From assembly GCA_016716065.1 (NCBI GenBank), contig JADJXA010000012.1, positions 1 to 64,000 on the forward strand: a stretch of 64,000 nt of DNA, given 5' to 3'. The notes beneath the pieces were generated by a model that did not search any database, was not told the DNA's origin, and saw nothing but the letters and a program-made list of their open reading frames with translations. Origin of the DNA: Candidatus Leptovillus gracilis. GTDB taxonomy: Bacteria > Chloroflexota > Anaerolineae > Promineifilales > Promineifilaceae. This document shows positions 41,829 to 50,784 of this stretch, in pieces; within the stretch, counting starts at the first letter, position 1; the number at the start of each line of letters is the position of its first letter. The position numbers and the translations under genes are program-made.

Positions 41829-42055
41829 CTGTTTACCTCCGAGTTTGGTTGATTGGTTGGTTGGGGCGTATCGTTGGCGGTCATCTGGTACAGGTAAGCA
41901 AACAGGCTGTCCAGGCTGTTAAAGGCCAGCCATTCTCCGTTGGGAACCGGCTGCACCACAGCCCGCCACGTTCTGTGTGGCATTTCTTGCCACAGCCGCA
42001 GCACATACGCCTGATACCCCGATGTCGGTTCAGCCATTGTTCCATCCTTGTCCAT
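41825..42055 (-). CDS. Small protein, paralogue of the one at 35040-35228
   Basis: This 76-residue protein has the core YQAYVLRLWQEMPHRTWRAV, Asn-Gly-Glu-Trp and FNSLDSLFAYLYQM, then an Asn/Pro-rich tail. It matches the 62-residue protein at 35040-35228 at about a third of positions, so the two are a family. Its stop overlaps the start of the large secreted protein gene by four bases, so the two are co-translated. A chaperone, anchor or regulator for that protein is possible; there is no direct evidence. A start later than 42055, at the second Met, is conceivable. Confidence 0.6.
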   Translation of the reverse strand: MDKDGTMAEPTSGYQAYVLRLWQEMPHRTWRAVVQPVPNGEWLAFNSLDSLFAYLYQMTANDTPQPTNQPNSEVNR

Positions 42056-42144
42056 CAGAATTGAATCTACACGCCCACCACGCCCCTATGGTGAATCCTG
42101 GCGTTACTTTACTTGAACCGGCGTGACGAAAACGTGACGAATGG

Positions 42145-42283
42145 TGTAATGGTCACGATTTGGTTTGAAGTACTGTCATTCTGACGAGTCTTCGAGGAAG
42201 AATCCCCGTGCTGCCGACAAATTGGGATTCTTCGCTCCGAAGACTCCGCTCAGAATGACTTTGAGCAAATCGTGACCATTACA
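42145..42283. mobile_element. MITE-like element, 139 bp, with perfect 18-bp inverted ends and a 16-bp target duplication
   Basis: TGTAATGGTCACGATTTG (42145-42162) and its exact inverse at 42266-42283 bound the element. Inside, a nested imperfect inverted repeat carries GTCATTCTGACGAG and its counterpart CTCAGAATGAC. It is flanked by direct repeats AAAACGTGACGAATGG at 42129-42144 and 42284-42299, a textbook target duplication though unusually long. It contains no ORF. It lies 31 bases before the SARP regulator start. Confidence 0.7.
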
Positions 42284-42314
42284 AAAACGTGACGAATGGC
42301 TTATAATCGCCGTT

Positions 42315-45300
42315 ATGGCTGTTTTTCATCTGCAACTGCTGGGAGCCTTTCAGGCAAAGGTGGATGAAGCGCCGGTGACGGCTTTCCGTTCGGACAAAAT
42401 TCGCGCGCTGCTGGCTTACCTGGCCCTGAACGGCGGACGGCCGTACAGCCGGGAAACTCTGGCGACGCTGCTCTGGGGGGAATACAGCCAGGCCGCCGCC
42501 CGCGCCAGCCTGCGTCAGGCGCTTTCAAACCTGCGGCAGGCAGCCGCCCCACTGCTGTCCACCCAACCGCCAGCCCTGATCATCAGCCAACAGAGCGTGC
42601 AGTTGAATACCGACCATACGGCCGTATGGGTGGATGTGGTAACGCTGCGCCGTCTGCTGGCGGCGGTAGACCATCACGACCACGCCGACGCCCGCGGCTG
42701 CCTGGAATGCCGCCACTGGTTGGCAACGGCCGTCTCTCTCTACCATGGCGACTTCTTGCCCGGCCTGCAGCTGGACGACAGCCCAGATTTTGCCGACTGG
42801 CGGCTGCTGCAACAAGAATCGCTGCACCAACAGATGGTCCATGCCCTGCACAGCCTCAGCGCCAGTTATGCCGCGGCCAACGACCTGCCCCGGCAGGCCG
42901 ATACGCTGCGCCGCCTGCTGCACCTGCTGCCCTGGCAAGAAAACGCCCACCGCGACTTAATGGCGGTGCTGGCCCACTCCGGCCAACGCGCCGCCGCCCT
43001 GGCCCAATACGAGCGCTGCCGCCAGGTATTGGCCGACGAGTTGGGCGTTGAACCATCGGCCGAAACCAACACCCTTTATCGCCTCATCCAGACAGACACC
43101 CTGCCGGTCACGCCGCCGTCGTCCGCTTTGCGCCATGACGCTCTGCGCCACAACCTGCCGCCGCCGACTACCCCGCTCATTGGCCGCGACGAACTGCTGG
43201 CGCAGGTGGTCGCCATTTTGTCGGGGTCGGCGGCGCGGCTGATCACGCTGATGGGGCCGGGCGGCGTGGGCAAAACGCGGCTGGCGTTGGCCGCCGCCCA
43301 ACAGGTGATGCCAGACTTCGCCGATGGCGTCTGGTTCGCGTCGCTGGCCGATGTGCCCATGCCCGACCCGGCATCGGCCCAATCTATCCTGGCTGCGGCC
43401 GTAAGCGACCACCTGCGCCTGGTCCTGCAACAGCCTGATGCGCCCTGGGATAGTCTGGCGGCTTATCTGGCGCACAAAACAGCGCTGCTGGTATTGGACA
43501 ACCTGGAACACCTGCTGCCGGCCGCCGCCCAGTTTGTGGCGGCGCTGTTAGAGGCTGCGCCACAGATCACCATCCTGGCGACGTCTCAGGCGCGGCTGCG
43601 CGTGCGCGCCGAGCGCGTTGTGCCCGTCGGCGGTCTGGCGCTGCCCGAAGCCGACCAGATGACGCTGGCGACGGTGGCGCAAAATGGCAGCATCGCCCTG
43701 TTTGCCGAACGCGCCGGCCAGACGTTGACCGGCTTCAGCCTGAACGCCACCAATCTGGCCGCTGTCGCCGACATTTGCCGCCTGGTGGATGGCTTGCCGC
43801 TGGCGATTGAGCTGACCGCCGCCCTGACCGAACATTTCACCGCGGAGGAAATTGCCGCTGCCCTGCGCCACAACATCGCCCTGTTGGCTGAATCGCCAGG
43901 GGCGGCCGATTTGCCAGCGCGCCAACAGGGCATCACGGCCGTTTTTGCTTACGCCTGGCGGTTGCTAACGCCGGTCGAGCAGGAGGTGCTGGCGCAAATC
44001 AGCCTCTTTCGCGGCGAGTTCAGCCGCGACGCGGCGCTGGAGGTCGGTGGCCGGTCGGTGGCCGCGTTAGCCGCGCTGGTGGACAAATCGCTGCTGCGGG
44101 TGACCCGCCCCGGTCGGTATGCGCTGCACGCCCTGGTGCGCCACTTTGCCGCCGATGCTTTGGCCGACCGGCCGGATTTACAGGCGGGGGCATTGGCCCG
44201 GTACGGCCGTTATTACGCCAACTTCTTGCAGCAGATGCAGCCCGCCTTGCAAGGGCCACAGCAGCGGGCGGCCATCGCCGCCATTCGGGTGGAGTTGGAC
44301 AATGTGCGCCATGCCTGGGAAACGGCCGTAGCTGACGCCCACGTGGACCAACTGGCGGTCATGCTGCCGCCGCTGGCCGCCTTCTTCGCCGACAGCGGCA
44401 AGCTGACAGAAGGCAAAACGGTATTTACCGCCGCCGCCGAGCGCCTGCGCCCGCTGCGCCAAAAAGACACGGCGAGCGCCGGATTGGTGGCCCGGCTGGA
44501 TACCTGGCGCGCCTATTTTATGGGCGAGACGGGACGGTTGGAAACGGCCGTGTCTCTACTGCGCGCCGTCTTGCCAGAGTTGGAACAAATAGACGATGCG
44601 GTCGGAGTCGGGCACTGTCTGCGCGTCCTGGGGTCTTATGAAACCCAGCTCGACCAATCGGCTGGCGGCATCGCCCACCTGCAGCAGGCGCGCCAATGTT
44701 TCAGCGAGTTGGGCGACCAGGCGGCGCTGGCGACCACCCTTTCGGCATTGGGACGCGCCTGGGAAAACCAGGGCGATTATGCGTTGGCCCAAGAATCTTT
44801 CGCCCAAAGCCTGGTCTTGCTGCGGCAGCGGGGCGCGCCGCAATCGCTGGCGAAGGGGCTAAGCAACTATGGGCTGCTGCTGCACCGCCTGGGTGACAAC
44901 GACGGGGCGGCGGCCGCGCTGCGTGAAGCCGTCTTGCTGGATGAGGCCGGCGGCAATCTGCCGGCGTATGGCGCTTCGCTGGCGAATCTGGGGCTGGTGT
45001 TGGCGGCGCGCGGCGAATACGCCGACGCCCAGGCTGCCTATTTACAAGCCCTGACCATTCAACAAAATGAAGGCAACCAGGCGCGGGTGGCTATTCTGCT
45101 GAATAACCTGGGCGACGTCGCCAACGCACAGGGGCAGCCAGAACAGGCGCTGGTTTATTTGCAGGAAAGTCTGGCTTTAAAGCAGGCGGCCAGCAATGAA
45201 CGGGGCATGATCTTTTCCCTGGTGCATTTGGGGCATACATATTGGCGACTGGAGCAGACAGCCGAGGCCGCGGCTGCCTACGGCCAGGCGCTGGCGTTGG

Positions 45301-45554
45301 CGCAGAAGTTGGGCGTGAAACCGCTGCTGTTAGCGGCTTTGGTGGGGCTGGCAGAAGTCGCCATGACGCGAGGCGAAACGGCGCTGGCGCAGCAGATGTT
45401 GTGGCTGGCGGCGGCGCACCCGGCGTCCTGGCAGCGGGTGCGGGATGAGGCAGCGGCCGTTGCCGCCCAACGCCACATCATGCTGGAACCCATCCCAGCG
45501 CCGCTGCCCGACCTGACGGCCGTTACCCGGCAGGCGCTGAATCTGGTTGGTTAG
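42315..45554 (+). CDS. SARP-type regulator with BTAD, NB-ARC ATPase and TPR domains
   Basis: This 1079-residue protein has an N-terminal winged helix (LQLLGAFQ, then KIRALLAYLALN) and a BTAD domain to about residue 250. An NB-ARC/P-loop ATPase follows with Walker A GPGGVGKTRLAL near 312-323, LVLDNLEHLL as Walker B and GLPLAIELTAAL as the GLPL motif. TPR-rich helices fill about 700-1060. Such proteins (SARP or AfsR-like) activate transcription when a signal opens the ATPase. Its target is unknown; the large secreted proteins lie next to it, on the other strand. The MITE-like element stands 31 bases upstream and may carry or disrupt its promoter. The C-terminal end overlaps the DoxX-like gene by 32 bases, tail to tail. 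Confidence 0.85.
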   Translation: MAVFHLQLLGAFQAKVDEAPVTAFRSDKIRALLAYLALNGGRPYSRETLATLLWGEYSQAAARASLRQALSNLRQAAAPLLSTQPPALIISQQSVQLNTDHTAVWVDVVTLRRLLAAVDHHDHADARGCLECRHWLATAVSLYHGDFLPGLQLDDSPDFADWRLLQQESLHQQMVHALHSLSASYAAANDLPRQADTLRRLLHLLPWQENAHRDLMAVLAHSGQRAAALAQYERCRQVLADELGVEPSAETNTLYRLIQTDTLPVTPPSSALRHDALRHNLPPPTTPLIGRDELLAQVVAILSGSAARLITLMGPGGVGKTRLALAAAQQVMPDFADGVWFASLADVPMPDPASAQSILAAAVSDHLRLVLQQPDAPWDSLAAYLAHKTALLVLDNLEHLLPAAAQFVAALLEAAPQITILATSQARLRVRAERVVPVGGLALPEADQMTLATVAQNGSIALFAERAGQTLTGFSLNATNLAAVADICRLVDGLPLAIELTAALTEHFTAEEIAAALRHNIALLAESPGAADLPARQQGITAVFAYAWRLLTPVEQEVLAQISLFRGEFSRDAALEVGGRSVAALAALVDKSLLRVTRPGRYALHALVRHFAADALADRPDLQAGALARYGRYYANFLQQMQPALQGPQQRAAIAAIRVELDNVRHAWETAVADAHVDQLAVMLPPLAAFFADSGKLTEGKTVFTAAAERLRPLRQKDTASAGLVARLDTWRAYFMGETGRLETAVSLLRAVLPELEQIDDAVGVGHCLRVLGSYETQLDQSAGGIAHLQQARQCFSELGDQAALATTLSALGRAWENQGDYALAQESFAQSLVLLRQRGAPQSLAKGLSNYGLLLHRLGDNDGAAAALREAVLLDEAGGNLPAYGASLANLGLVLAARGEYADAQAAYLQALTIQQNEGNQARVAILLNNLGDVANAQGQPEQALVYLQESLALKQAASNERGMIFSLVHLGHTYWRLEQTAEAAAAYGQALALAQKLGVKPLLLAALVGLAEVAMTRGETALAQQMLWLAAAHPASWQRVRDEAAAVAAQRHIMLEPIPAPLPDLTAVTRQALNLVG

Positions 45555-46134
45555 GGCTGATGGACAGGCGCTTTTCAGTCGGGGTGTACACCCAGCCCCA
45601 GGGCGTGCCAATCCAACGCAGTAGGAAGTAATCGGCGCCGATGTGCCCGGCCACTTTCCAGGCCATGATCAGCCCAACTGCAATGATGAAGAGCATGGGG
45701 TTGGTACTGGCGCTGCCGGCCATCATAAAGTTCCAGTTCATCATCGCGCCGAAGAAGGCGGCGACACCGGTGAACGCACCAAGAATCAGGGCAATGCCAA
45801 TTAGCACCTCGCCATACACAACCAATTTGGCAAACCAGGTATAGGCCTGGGCGTCGAGCAAGGTTTGCAGAAAGCTGCGATACCAATCAAAAGCAATCGG
45901 CGGACGGCCGGTCTCCGGGATGGCGACGGCGCCTTGCCAGAAACCGCGCAGCGCCTGACCGCCATCCATCCAGGCGGGGTTGCCAATTTTGCCCCAACCA
46001 GACGACAACCACTGCCAGCCCAGCCAGACGCGCAAGACCAACCACAGCCAACCAGCGCGGGGATCATTCAACAAGGTCTTAATAATTTGTGGATCGTCTA
46101 TGATCTCGCCTCTATGGGTGGTGATTTTTGTCAT
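45523..46134 (-). CDS. DoxX/DoxD-like membrane protein
   Basis: This 203-residue protein has four predicted TM segments with GWLWLVLRVWLGWQWLSSGWGKI, the DoxX opening, and GEVLIGIALILGAFTGVAAFFGAMMNWNFMMAGSAS in the middle. These are thiosulfate:quinone oxidoreductase small-subunit-like or DoxX proteins. The N-terminal soluble part of about 25 residues is longer than usual. Quinone-linked redox function is the family expectation, but many DoxX proteins have no known activity. It is divergent from the winged-helix regulator at 46359, with inverted repeats in the shared promoter region. Its stop overlaps the SARP gene end. Confidence 0.75.
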   Translation of the reverse strand: MTKITTHRGEIIDDPQIIKTLLNDPRAGWLWLVLRVWLGWQWLSSGWGKIGNPAWMDGGQALRGFWQGAVAIPETGRPPIAFDWYRSFLQTLLDAQAYTWFAKLVVYGEVLIGIALILGAFTGVAAFFGAMMNWNFMMAGSASTNPMLFIIAVGLIMAWKVAGHIGADYFLLRWIGTPWGWVYTPTEKRLSISPNQPDSAPAG

Positions 46135-46150
46135 GTTTCACTTTTTCCTT

Positions 46151-46199
46151 ATGATAATCTTATTTTTATCATGGTAATAATAATATCATAATTTGATAT
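46151..46199. promoter_or_regulatory. Two AT-rich inverted repeats in the divergent promoter region
   Basis: ATGATAA (46151-46157) with TTATCAT (46166-46172), and ATATCATAATTTGATAT (46183-46199). They lie between the DoxX-like gene and the winged-helix regulator and could be its operators. The arms are the reverse order of the Zur-like box, so I do not assign them to Zur. Confidence 0.45.
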
Positions 46200-46277
46200 A
46201 GAAGCACAGGTGGATAAGTGCTGTCGAGGAGCAAATCCTGCCAATCCACTGCCCCTAACTGAAATGAAACACACCCA

Positions 46278-46306
46278 TTGACAAAACGGCCGTCTTGCAT
46301 TAAACT
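46278..46306 (+). promoter_or_regulatory. Promoter for the winged-helix regulator
   Basis: TTGACA (46278-46283), 17-base spacer, TAAACT (46301-46306). The spacer contains ACGGCCGT. The start codon is 53 bases downstream. Confidence 0.6.
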
Positions 46307-46358
46307 TTTCTCAATCATTCAAGATAATTACAATGGTTAAACAAAGGTGAATAAACCG

Positions 46359-46964
46359 ATGTCCAAACTTCTGGACGAATTCAACATCGCCGACGTCGAA
46401 AGCCTCAAGGTCATCACCCACCCGCTGCGGCTGCAACTGCTAGAACGGTTGAAGCAGGCACAAACTGTCAAAGAATTGGCCGCCGCGCTTGTCCTGCCGC
46501 CGACGAAGTTGTACTACCACATCAATTTATTGGAAGAAAAAGGGTTCATTCATGTGGTAGATACACAAATCGTCTCCGGCATTATTGAGAAGCGGTATCA
46601 GGCGGTGGCGCGCCAATACCATATTGACGACAACCTATTGGCGACGAGCAGCGATGAAGGGCCGGTGAATGCGCTGCTTGGCTCATTTTTTACCATGGCG
46701 CAGCGCGAATTTCAGCAGAGCATCCGCGCCGGGCTGGTAAATCTGAAAGAGAAAGGGCAGCCCCACAAAGGCAGTTTGCTGCGGGCAAACTTTCATCTGT
46801 CGGAGGAGCAGGCACGGGCGTTGTACGGCCGTCTGGATGCCCTGCTGCAAGAATACGACGCGCTTTCCCAAACCAACGAGACCGATCCGCAAACCCCGCT
46901 TTACAACCTGACGCTGGCCTTTTTCCCGGTTCACCGTCCCACAGAAAACAGCAGCACACCATAG
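46359..46964 (+). CDS. Winged-helix transcriptional regulator (ArsR-like)
   Basis: From the ATG at 46359, with AAAGGTGA upstream, the protein has 201 residues; a GTG at 46347 is the other candidate. The N-terminal helix-turn-helix reads VITHPLRLQLLERLKQAQTVKELAAAL and LPPTKLYYHINLLEEKGFIHVVD, as in ArsR-type and HTH_20 regulators. About 110 residues follow without a recognised ligand domain, including a long helical region. No Cys-rich metal sensor is visible. It precedes an S9 peptidase gene by 43 bases on the same strand, so they may be co-expressed, and faces the DoxX-like gene across two inverted repeats. Confidence 0.8.
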   Translation: MSKLLDEFNIADVESLKVITHPLRLQLLERLKQAQTVKELAAALVLPPTKLYYHINLLEEKGFIHVVDTQIVSGIIEKRYQAVARQYHIDDNLLATSSDEGPVNALLGSFFTMAQREFQQSIRAGLVNLKEKGQPHKGSLLRANFHLSEEQARALYGRLDALLQEYDALSQTNETDPQTPLYNLTLAFFPVHRPTENSSTP

Positions 46965-47007
46965 CCGGATCAACAAAAAAACTACCCATTCACAAGGAGA
47001 TCATATC

Positions 47008-48912
47008 ATGTATCGAATCGAGTCCCTTCTATCCGCGCGCCTGTTTCTGACGCCCCAAGTAGTGGGCGACCAGCTTTTTTTCATCAGCAATTTAAACGGC
47101 CGTAACAACCTCTACCGCATGAAACTCGGCGGCAGCGTGCCCCAACCCCTGCTGCCCGGCAACATCGCCCTGCAAAATCCACACCTCATCGAAGGTCGTT
47201 CCTTCATCGTCTTCCCCGATCTAGGCAAAATCATGGTGCTGATTGACCAGGACGGTGACGAAAATTACCAACCGGCAATCATCTCCATAGACGGCGGCTA
47301 CCCGGAATTTCCCTTCCGCGAGACGTTCCCCAATCACAGCGTCATGGCCGTCGGCGAAAAGTTGGCGCAAAACACCGTCTACTTCATCGCCCAATCGCGC
47401 AGCGAATCCCTCTTTACCTCTTACCTGGCCGACATGTCTACCGGTGAGTTGGAAAAAATCAGCGAAGGCACGTATGGCATGTTCCCGATGGGCATCAACG
47501 AAAGCAACGACCAGTTCATCCTGGCTGAGCAGTTTGGCATGGGCGATCCCGTCCTCTACCACGCCAGCCGGGCCGACAAGACGCCACGGCACTTTTATGG
47601 GGTGACATTGGCGCAGCGGCAGGCGGGGCAGAAGGTGGAGCCAACGGCCGTTTCCAACCTCCACTTCACCGCCAATGGGCAGGGCCTCATCTTCTCCAGC
47701 ATCCTCTTCGACGACAGCTACAGCCTGGCCTACATGCCCTTCGCCGATCCGGAACATGTGACGCCTATTCACCTGAAGGGCGTCCGCCACAGCGGCGTGG
47801 GCGAGATGGAAACTGTGGAACATCTGACTGGCAGCCGCTACAGCCTGCAATTTAACATTGACGGCTGCACCTGGCTCTACGAAGGCGAACTCGACGAAAC
47901 AACCTGGACGATGAGCCTGGTCCATTTACTTTGCGGCGAAGGGGAATTGTCCAACGGTGTGCTGGAATCGGTGACCTACGACGCAGCCGGCGACCGCTTT
48001 GCCCTTTCCTTCTCCACCTCCACCTCGCCGACGCAGCTTTACACGATCGAAGGGGCCGCACGGGACCAGATTCGGCGGCACACCAACGAGCAAGTGCTGG
48101 GCATCGCCCCAGACCTGCTTTCGGCCGGCGAAGACGCCTCGTTTGTCTCGTATGATGGGCTGCGCATATCGGCCCGGCTGTATCTACCGGCAGCGGAATT
48201 AGGCTATGAGGGGCAACGGCCGTTAATCTACTACGTTCACGGCGGCCCCCAGGGACAGGAACGACCCGATTTCGCCTGGTTCTCCATGCCTTTCATCCAA
48301 TTCCTCACCCTCAACGGCTTTGCCGTTTTTGTGCCCAACGTCCGCGGCAGCACGGGCTACGGCTTTGCCTACATGAAGCGCGTCGAGCGCGACTGGGGCG
48401 GCCAGGACCGGCTGGACCACGTTCACGCCATGACCCAGGTATTGCCCCAAGACCCCCGCCTGGACGTCAGCCGCGCCGGGGTGGTCGGCCGTTCTTATGG
48501 CGGTTATATGACGCTAACCCTGGCCAGCCGCCACCCAGAGCTGTGGTCGGCGGCGGTGGATATGTTTGGCCCGTATGATCTGAGCCAATTTGCCGGGCGT
48601 GTGCCGGAAACATGGAAGCCATTCATGAAAATGCTGGTTGGCGACCCGGAGACGGAGCAAGAGTTTTTGCAAGAACGTTCGCCGCGCACCTACATCCATC
48701 AGATCGAATGCCCGCTGCTGGTCGTCCAGGGGCAAAACGACCCGCGTGTCATTGAGCAAGAATCGCGGGAACTGGTGGAGGAGCTGCGCGGGTTGGGCAA
48801 AACAGTGGATTATTTGCTCTTTGCCGACGAAGGCCACGACGTGCTGAAATTTGAAAACCGGGTAACAGTCTACAATCGGATGACTGCGTTTTTTCAGGAA
48901 CAGTTGTCGTAA
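47008..48912 (+). CDS. S9-family serine peptidase (acylaminoacyl peptidase type)
   Basis: This 634-residue protein has an N-terminal beta-propeller-like part (about 1-370) and a C-terminal alpha/beta-hydrolase. The nucleophile is Ser496 in GRSYGG; Asp578 in QGQNDPRV and His610 in DEGHDV complete the triad. YYVHGGPQGQ forms the oxyanion region. No signal peptide is seen, so it is cytoplasmic and probably degrades peptides, as in family S9C. The ATG at 47008 has AAGGAG upstream. The regulator gene ends 43 bases before it, so it may be regulated by that protein. A hairpin (48917-48952) ends the unit. Confidence 0.88.
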   Translation: MYRIESLLSARLFLTPQVVGDQLFFISNLNGRNNLYRMKLGGSVPQPLLPGNIALQNPHLIEGRSFIVFPDLGKIMVLIDQDGDENYQPAIISIDGGYPEFPFRETFPNHSVMAVGEKLAQNTVYFIAQSRSESLFTSYLADMSTGELEKISEGTYGMFPMGINESNDQFILAEQFGMGDPVLYHASRADKTPRHFYGVTLAQRQAGQKVEPTAVSNLHFTANGQGLIFSSILFDDSYSLAYMPFADPEHVTPIHLKGVRHSGVGEMETVEHLTGSRYSLQFNIDGCTWLYEGELDETTWTMSLVHLLCGEGELSNGVLESVTYDAAGDRFALSFSTSTSPTQLYTIEGAARDQIRRHTNEQVLGIAPDLLSAGEDASFVSYDGLRISARLYLPAAELGYEGQRPLIYYVHGGPQGQERPDFAWFSMPFIQFLTLNGFAVFVPNVRGSTGYGFAYMKRVERDWGGQDRLDHVHAMTQVLPQDPRLDVSRAGVVGRSYGGYMTLTLASRHPELWSAAVDMFGPYDLSQFAGRVPETWKPFMKMLVGDPETEQEFLQERSPRTYIHQIECPLLVVQGQNDPRVIEQESRELVEELRGLGKTVDYLLFADEGHDVLKFENRVTVYNRMTAFFQEQLS

Positions 48913-48916
48913 GACC

Positions 48917-48952
48917 AAGACCTGGCAGGTTTTGTGAAACCTGCCAGGTCTT
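48917..48952 (+). terminator. Hairpin after the S9 peptidase gene
   Basis: AAGACCTGGCAGGTTT pairs perfectly with its inverse at 48937-48952 (16 bp, loop TGTG), four bases after the stop. It may serve both converging genes. A T run is weak. Confidence 0.6.
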
Positions 48953-48973
48953 ACTGCCAGCGGCCCCAATCGT

Positions 48974-50632
48974 CTATATACCTGCTTTGCGGAACGCCGC
49001 CTGAACGATGGTCTGTGCCTCTTCTTGAATACGCTTCAGGTGTTCCGGCCCATTGAAGCTCTCGGCGTAAATTTTATAAATCTCTTCCGTGCCCGACGGC
49101 CGTGCGGCAAACCAGCCATTTTGCGTCACCACTTTCAACCCGCCGATAGGCTCGTTGTTGCCCGGCGCGCGGGTGAGTTTGGCGGTGATGGGTTCGCCGG
49201 CCAGCTCGGCCGCCTCGACCATCTCTGGCGACAGGCTGGCCAGGACCGCTTTTTGTTCGCGGTTGGCCGGGGCATCCATACGCTCGTAAACTGGGCTGCC
49301 AAACTGCGCTTCGAGCGCCTGATAATGCTGGCCGGGGTCCTGGCCGGTAACGGCCGTTATCTCCGCCGCCAACAAATCCAAAATAATGCCGTCCTTGTCC
49401 GTCGTCCACACCGTGCCATCCTGCCGCAAAAAGGAGGCCCCGGCGCTTTCCTCACCGCCAAAACCGTAAGAGCCATCCACCAGCCCATCCACAAAATACT
49501 TAAAACCCACCGGCACTTCCGCCAGCCGCCGCCCCAGATGGGCGGCCACACGGTCAATCATCGAACTGGAAACGAGCGTTTTACCCACCGCCGCATCGGG
49601 CCGCCAGCCCGGTCGGTTTTGGAACAGATACCAGATAGCCACAGCCAGGTAATGGTTGGGGTTCAGCAGACCGGCGCTGGGCGTCACGATGCCGTGCCTG
49701 TCGTAGTCCGGGTCGTTGCCAAAGGCCACGTCAAACTGGTCTTTCAGGCTGATCAGGCCGGCCATCGCATATGGCGAGGAGCAGTCCATACGGATTTTGC
49801 CGTCTTTGTCTACAGTCATGAAGGCGAAGGTGGGGTCAACGGCCGTGTTCACCACCTCTAAATCCAGCCCATACATCGCCACAATCGGTTCCCAATAGGC
49901 GATGCCCGCCCCACCCAACGGATCCACGCCAATTTTCAGCCCGGCGGCGGCGATAGCCGGCATGTTGATAATGCTGCCCAGATCGGCCACGTAGGGCGTG
50001 ATGTAATCGTAAAGGTGGGTCGTGGGGGCTTGCAGCGCTTTTTGATAGGGCATACGGCGCACGGCCGTTAATCCCTGCCGCATGATTTCATTGGCCCGAT
50101 TCTGAATCACTTTGGTGGTGCCTGTGTCCGCCGGACCGCCGGAAGGGGGGTTGTATTTAAAACCGCCATCGTTGGGCGGGTTGTGCGACGGGGTGATGAC
50201 CACGCCATCGGCCGTGCCCCCTTTGCCCATGTAGTTGTGCGTCAGGATGGCGTGACTGATGACCGGCGTGGGTGTGTACCCCAGCCCGGCCTGGATGACG
50301 ATGTCTACCTCGTTGGCGGCAAACACTTCAACGGCCGTTGCCAGCGCCGGTTCCGACAAAGCGTGCGTGTCCATGCCCACGTACAACGGCCCATCAATCC
50401 CCTGCCCGCGCCGGTACTCCACCAACGCCTGGCAAATCGCCAGGATGTGGTCCTCGTTGAACTTGCCGTCCAACGAACTGCCGCGATGCCCCGACGTGCC
50501 AAACGCCACCTGCTGCGCCAGGTCGGTTGAGTCCGGTTTGTGGGTGTAATACGCGGAAATAAGACGAGGGATGTTTTCCAATAGACTGCGTGGCGCGGGT
50601 TTTCCGGCCAGGGGATGGGTTGGGGTTGCCAT
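48974..50632 (-). CDS. pgm: Phosphoglucomutase, alpha-D-glucose-phosphate-specific
   Basis: From the ATG at 50632, with AGGAGG upstream, the protein has 552 residues. It has FGTSGHRGSSL near residue 44 and the phosphoserine loop VVITPSHNPPNDGGFKYN. The metal loop is FGNDPDYDRHG, the sugar-binding loop GGEESAGASF, and the phosphate-binding loop FAARPSGTEEIYKIY. It interconverts glucose 1- and 6-phosphate in glycogen and nucleotide-sugar metabolism. This matches the bacterial Pgm family, with D/N substitutions in keeping. It stands alone, converging with the peptidase gene. The upstream gap holds no gene. Confidence 0.92.
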   Translation of the reverse strand: MATPTHPLAGKPAPRSLLENIPRLISAYYTHKPDSTDLAQQVAFGTSGHRGSSLDGKFNEDHILAICQALVEYRRGQGIDGPLYVGMDTHALSEPALATAVEVFAANEVDIVIQAGLGYTPTPVISHAILTHNYMGKGGTADGVVITPSHNPPNDGGFKYNPPSGGPADTGTTKVIQNRANEIMRQGLTAVRRMPYQKALQAPTTHLYDYITPYVADLGSIINMPAIAAAGLKIGVDPLGGAGIAYWEPIVAMYGLDLEVVNTAVDPTFAFMTVDKDGKIRMDCSSPYAMAGLISLKDQFDVAFGNDPDYDRHGIVTPSAGLLNPNHYLAVAIWYLFQNRPGWRPDAAVGKTLVSSSMIDRVAAHLGRRLAEVPVGFKYFVDGLVDGSYGFGGEESAGASFLRQDGTVWTTDKDGIILDLLAAEITAVTGQDPGQHYQALEAQFGSPVYERMDAPANREQKAVLASLSPEMVEAAELAGEPITAKLTRAPGNNEPIGGLKVVTQNGWFAARPSGTEEIYKIYAESFNGPEHLKRIQEEAQTIVQAAFRKAGI

Positions 50633-50741
50633 TGCTGCCTCCTGAAGAATTGATGACAAAGGGACAAAGAGGTAAAAGTGGCATAATTATAAAGGAGACT
50701 TCATGAGTGGGCTACACCCACCACCACGAATAAAAAAGTAT

Positions 50742-50774
50742 AGAGTTGCCAAATCTTAAAGATTTGACAACTCT
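50742..50774 (-). terminator. Rho-independent terminator after the alpha-2-macroglobulin-like gene
   Basis: AGAGTTGCCAAATCTT (50742-50757) pairs with its near inverse ending at 50774; on the minus strand it is followed by ATACTTTTTTAT. It is ten bases beyond the stop. Confidence 0.7.
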
Positions 50775-50784
50775 ATTTCAGGAC

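Noticed and set aside
42315..45554. Reading the SARP protein as a simple LuxR/MalT regulator
   Set aside because: The amino end is a winged helix plus BTAD and there is no C-terminal LuxR helix-turn-helix.
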